Positions 6,915-8,957 of a stretch of DNA of 8,957 nucleotides are shown in pieces. Within the stretch, counting starts at the first letter, position 1. Each line of letters starts with the position of its first letter. This DNA comes from Thermoplasmata archaeon (GTDB lineage: Archaea > Thermoplasmatota > Thermoplasmata > Thermoplasmatales > Thermoplasmataceae). Position numbers and translations under genes: made by a program. The DNA lies in the NCBI GenBank assembly GCA_021804185.1, contig JAJZKL010000017.1, positions 1-8,957 of the forward strand, read 5' to 3'. The notes under the pieces were generated by a model. The model made no database searches, was not told where the DNA came from, and saw only the letters and a program-made list of their open reading frames with translations.

Positions 6915-7050
6915 TTGCTGTATGATTGTTTCTTGAATGGAAAGTCTGATCCGACCTGACTTATGCTCATGATATGCGGTTGGATTGTGTTCTGTCTTCA
7001 AAATTTATGGGACATTTACTCCATCACTGACATGATATGCCGGAATGTTC

Positions 7051-7614
7051 TCATTTGGATTTCTTTACCAGACTCAGAAAAAGTGATTTATTCTCCTGCA
7101 CTCCTTTTTTTCTGGACGCTACACGCCTATGCTGCCAGGCTATCTGCATTGCCTCCCCTATGATCAGGCCAGTGGCAAACCCCAGCAGTACCGAAAAGAA
7201 AGAATCGTCATACCCAGGGAAGTAGAAAATAATAACCATTCTTCCTATGAAAGCAATGGACCAAACCCCGATTACCCAGAGTGGCCTCTTGTAATATGGA
7301 AGGTCGTTCCTGGTGAAGAATGTAACACCTTTTCCAGTATGAATTGAAATGTACATTCCAAACAGAAATGCCAGGATTACAAAAATTGTGCTTAAGAGGC
7401 TTATTCCGTAATCTGCTGCTATTGTGAATATTATGTAAAGCAGCGGACCTACAACGAGGCTTCTTCCCGTGAACCTCCCCCCATGAAGGGCCCTTACAAT
7501 TTTCCTCGAGAGGAATATAACAACTATTGCAAGGAATGATACCAGCTTATGCGACAGGACCTGGGCATAAACCGAGTTGTATATACTTTCACCTGTTTCG
7601 AAGATCCTGAACAA
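7051..7614 (-). CDS. Five-helix membrane protein, CcdC/DUF1453-like layout
   Basis: A 187-residue membrane protein with hydrophobic segments at about 22-38, 54-67, 71-90, 111-131 and 139-159, and a basic C-terminal tail. The start is a TTG at 7614; GGGG lies about 8 bases upstream, no ATG or GTG lies further upstream in frame, and a stop codon closes the frame above. The pattern 'TGRSLVVGPLLY', a helix pair, a short polar loop ending NDLPYYKRP, then a helix ending in R125 and a last helix running into basic residues, recalls CcdC/DUF1453 membrane proteins. That is resemblance of layout, not a confirmed match. No redox cysteine motif is present. It follows another small membrane protein on the same strand after an 86-base gap and precedes the amidase gene by 167 bases. 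Function unknown. Confidence 0.55.
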   Translation of the reverse strand: MFRIFETGESIYNSVYAQVLSHKLVSFLAIVVIFLSRKIVRALHGGRFTGRSLVVGPLLYIIFTIAADYGISLLSTIFVILAFLFGMYISIHTGKGVTFFTRNDLPYYKRPLWVIGVWSIAFIGRMVIIFYFPGYDDSFFSVLLGFATGLIIGEAMQIAWQHRRVASRKKGVQENKSLFLSLVKKSK

Positions 7615-7700
7615 TGAATCTGCCCCGCAGTGACTATCATCCGGAACAGTTATTAAAATTTCTTACTGATCTTCCCTTTTGAATAATTTTACGCTCATTT

Positions 7701-8132
7701 TTATTGTGATATGGTTCCTGCTTTTCTTTCGTTCCTGAATGACAAGCCATATTTCACTATATAGATAACTGGAAGCAGATAGAACCCCAGGATCATTGTG
7801 ATATCCGCCTCGCTCAAGGGCATTGTGCTGCCAAATTCCTTCAGGGCCGTTATATGCGCAGGATTTGTAGAGACCGCCATTGCTACAAAGCCAAGTATGA
7901 AACCCAACAACTGCGCCTTTTTGTTTCCAATCAGCACAAGATAAGCAACAAGTATTATAACGACCACAGATGCATATGTTGCAATTGTGAGCCATAATGG
8001 AACAAGTCCGTTTACCCTCAATATGTAGCTACCAATAATCATTACAACTGCATCCGCAAACAGCAGAAGCGAAAGGAAAGTGTTGCTTTTCAACATTTTT
8101 GGATATATTTGACCGATATAACTCTTGCCCAT
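7701..8132 (-). CDS. Four-helix membrane protein of unknown function downstream of the GntR regulator
   Basis: About 143 residues from the ATG at 8132, which begins 16 bases after the stop of the regulator gene. I do not recognise a family. Four hydrophobic segments are seen: FLSLLLFADAVVMIIGSYI, PLWLTIATYASVVVIILVAY, LLGFILGFVAMAVS and MILGFYLLPVIYIVKYGL, with a short extramembrane loop between the third and fourth and a charged C-terminus. The start is uncertain. An ATG at 8180 would overlap the regulator by 32 bases and add a polar leader. An ATG at 8096 has a TATA-like TTATAT about 25 bases before it and may be a separate leaderless start. If transcribed with the regulator, its amount may follow the same signal, but this is inference from spacing alone. 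Confidence 0.6.
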   Translation of the reverse strand: MGKSYIGQIYPKMLKSNTFLSLLLFADAVVMIIGSYILRVNGLVPLWLTIATYASVVVIILVAYLVLIGNKKAQLLGFILGFVAMAVSTNPAHITALKEFGSTMPLSEADITMILGFYLLPVIYIVKYGLSFRNERKAGTISQ

Positions 8133-8148
8133 GTTTCTGCTTGTGGGA

Positions 8149-8577
8149 TCAAAATTTGTAGAGTGTTGGCAATAATTCATTTTTAACGAATTTAATCACA
8201 TTCTCTTCGTGCTTTGTCATTTCTTCGAAAGCCTTTGATGGATCCCTGTTCATGATTGCCTTGAATACTGACTCGTGCTCCCATGAATCCTCCATAGAAA
8301 CATCCAGGACGGTAAAAAAAGTGAGCCTTGCTATCTTCAGTTTTCGCCGGATCTCTTTGCTGTATTTTTCCATGTATTTGTTTCCGCTGTTCCTGTCAAT
8401 AAAATCATGGAACTGCTCGTCGAGATCAACCTTCTTGTATGATTGCACGGAACCCTGCCTGTAGATTGTACTTACATCTGCCATGAATTTCTTAAAATCG
8501 GCGAGTTGTTCCCTGCTGATCCTCAATGCACAGAGCCTTGCGTTTTCCGCCTCTATTACTCTCCTTGCTTCGTACAA
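8149..8577 (-). CDS. FCD ligand-binding half of a frameshift-split FadR-type GntR regulator
   Basis: This frame holds the all-helical effector-binding (FCD) domain of a FadR-subfamily regulator. It opens with LYEARRVIEAENARLCALRI, the standard first FCD helix. The metal-binding set known for FCD domains is present, counted from the TTG at 8577: D53 and H57 in DEQFH, H101 in WEHESVFKAI, and H123 in TKHEEN. The frame is open upstream to 8619, but the only possible start is the TTG inside the domain with no ribosome site, so it is unlikely to be an independent gene. Joined with the DNA-binding half it gives a 216-residue protein, a normal length for this family. The bound effector is probably a small carboxylate, the usual FCD ligand, but it cannot be read from the sequence. 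The next gene starts 16 bases after its stop. Confidence 0.75.
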   Translation of the reverse strand: MYEARRVIEAENARLCALRISREQLADFKKFMADVSTIYRQGSVQSYKKVDLDEQFHDFIDRNSGNKYMEKYSKEIRRKLKIARLTFFTVLDVSMEDSWEHESVFKAIMNRDPSKAFEEMTKHEENVIKFVKNELLPTLYKF

Positions 8578-8600
8578 CTCAATGAGATCTTCAGAGGATG

Positions 8601-8798
8601 CTATGATCTGCCTGTCTTTTCAAGCAGACCTTCCTTGTTGAGGGCAATGAGGCTTTCCCTTATGGGGGTCCTGCTAATTTTTAGCTTGTTGGCTATGACT
8701 TCCTCGCTGACGTATTGACCGACCTTCAATTTTCCCTGAGCTATGTTGTTATAAATGTATTCGTACGCACGCGAAGACAGGCTGACTTTTTGTTCCAT
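8601..8798 (-). CDS. DNA-binding half of a frameshift-split FadR-type GntR regulator
   Basis: A 65-residue frame from ATG 8798 to TAG 8601-8603 that is a near-complete GntR winged-helix domain: RAYEYIYNNIAQGKLKVGQ (helix 1), VSEEVIANKLKISRTPIRES (helices 2-3, with the hallmark S-R-T-P-[IV]-R-E recognition motif) and LIALNKEGLLEKT (helix 4 and wing). It then stops, where the family continues into the FCD domain. That continuation lies in the -1 frame. Adding one A to the AAAA run (complement at 8617-8620) would join them as LLEKDRQIIASSEDLIELYE. The wing looks about four residues shorter than usual even then. It may autoregulate and control the divergent gene starting at 8918. As read, it would be a bare DNA-binding domain without its sensor. 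Confidence 0.75.
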   Translation of the reverse strand: MEQKVSLSSRAYEYIYNNIAQGKLKVGQYVSEEVIANKLKISRTPIRESLIALNKEGLLEKTGRS

Positions 8799-8804
8799 GG
8801 CATT

Positions 8805-8877
8805 AAATTATTATACACCCGTACTTAAGCTTTCACTTTTACATTATTAAAAAAAATTATTATAAAAATTATAATTT
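8805..8877. promoter_or_regulatory. AT-rich divergent promoter region with an 11-base direct repeat and a 12-base palindrome
   Basis: Between the regulator and the rightward gene, AAATTATTATA occurs at 8805-8815 and again at 8854-8864 in the same orientation, 49 bases apart. A perfect palindrome AAATTATAATTT lies at 8866-8877, next to the second copy. Such sites in a regulator's divergent promoter are natural candidates for its operators, but the low base complexity makes chance repeats likely, and no classic FadR-type operator (TNGTNNNACNA) was found. Confidence 0.3.
8822..8829 (-). promoter_or_regulatory. Possible TATA box of the GntR regulator gene
   Basis: The minus strand reads GAAAG then CTTAAGTA, centred about 27 bases before the ATG at 8798. 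This fits a purine-rich BRE and TATA element driving a leaderless mRNA, and no ribosome site precedes that ATG. Confidence 0.35.
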
Positions 8878-8904
8878 CCTTAATTTTCACGTATCGATCC
8901 TACT

Positions 8905-8910
8905 GGAGGG
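8905..8910 (+). promoter_or_regulatory. Strong Shine-Dalgarno site for the right-edge gene
   Basis: GGAGGG followed by TG is an almost full match to the anti-Shine-Dalgarno sequence and sits 7 bases before a TTG at 8918. It is the best ribosome site in the window and decides the start of the partial gene that follows. Confidence 0.6.
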
Positions 8911-8917
8911 TGCAATT

Positions 8918-8957
8918 TTGGCTATTACTATTTACAATCCCAAAAAAATTAACCAAC
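8918..8957 (+). CDS. Start of an unidentified gene, cut by the window end
   Basis: Thirteen codons from TTG 8918 read MAITIYNPKKINQ and run off the right edge. The start rests on the GGAGGG 7 bases upstream. Too little is present to recognise a family. A GTG at 8910 in another frame (QFWLLLFTIPKKL) is also open but has no spaced ribosome site. The gene is divergent from the split GntR regulator and shares its 119-base promoter region, so it is the most likely regulatory target of that protein. Confidence 0.45.
   Translation, partial: MAITIYNPKKINQ

Noticed and set aside
7663..7995. A 110-codon minus-strand frame with many cysteines
   Set aside because: It overlaps the four-helix membrane protein in another frame. 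The cysteines come from TGT/TGC in shifted hydrophobic codons, not a metal site.
8841..8880. The AT-rich, A-run-containing stretch considered as a replication origin element
   Set aside because: There are no repeated origin-recognition boxes and no orc1/cdc6 gene nearby; a divergent promoter explains it.
1..8957. Search by eye for CRISPR repeats, IS ends, tRNA or rRNA genes
   Set aside because: No regularly spaced repeats, transposase-like frame with terminal inverted repeats, cloverleaf or conserved rRNA blocks were seen.

Overview
The window looks like chromosomal DNA of an archaeon, most probably Thermoplasmata (a Thermoplasmatales-type acidophile). The reasons are a three-OB-fold, zinc-finger replication protein A with its usual RPA-associated partner, TATA-like boxes about 25 bases upstream of start codons without leaders, Shine-Dalgarno sites of the GGAGG/GAGGT type, frequent GTG and TTG starts, heavy use of AGG/AGA and ATA codons, and a surface protein dense in N-glycosylation sequons. 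I cannot name a genus.

Left block (3-1610, + strand): the C-terminal end of an ABC transporter ATPase, a six-helix ABC-2 type permease and a small protein anchored in the membrane at both ends. All three overlap, so they form one translationally coupled export module. A T-tract follows. The stretch 1611-2080 looks empty at first, but on the minus strand it holds a roughly 100-codon reading frame that becomes continuous if one G is restored in a G5 run.

Middle block (2081-4678, minus strand): a three-gene single-stranded-DNA-binding operon. It is read as a YbjN-like acidic protein, then RPA, then the RPA-associated OB/winged-helix protein. A TATA box supports a leaderless start for the first gene. 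From the same divergent promoter region an MFS transporter (4793-5950) runs rightward and meets a convergent acetamidase/formamidase-family amidase (5954-6883) with only 3 bases between the stop codons.

Right block (7051-8798, minus strand): a FadR-type GntR regulator followed by two small polytopic membrane proteins, one with a layout like CcdC/DUF1453. The regulator is broken by a -1 frameshift within 16 bases between its DNA-binding and ligand-binding halves, yet all four expected FCD metal ligands survive. An AT-rich divergent promoter region separates it from a gene starting at 8918 with a strong ribosome site, which runs off the window.

The window is mostly ordinary housekeeping and transport DNA. 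The points most worth following are the YbjN-like gene coupled to RPA, the glycosylation-rich ABC partner protein, and two same-polarity frameshifts that may be consensus errors hiding intact genes. I see no CRISPR array, insertion sequence, tRNA or rRNA.
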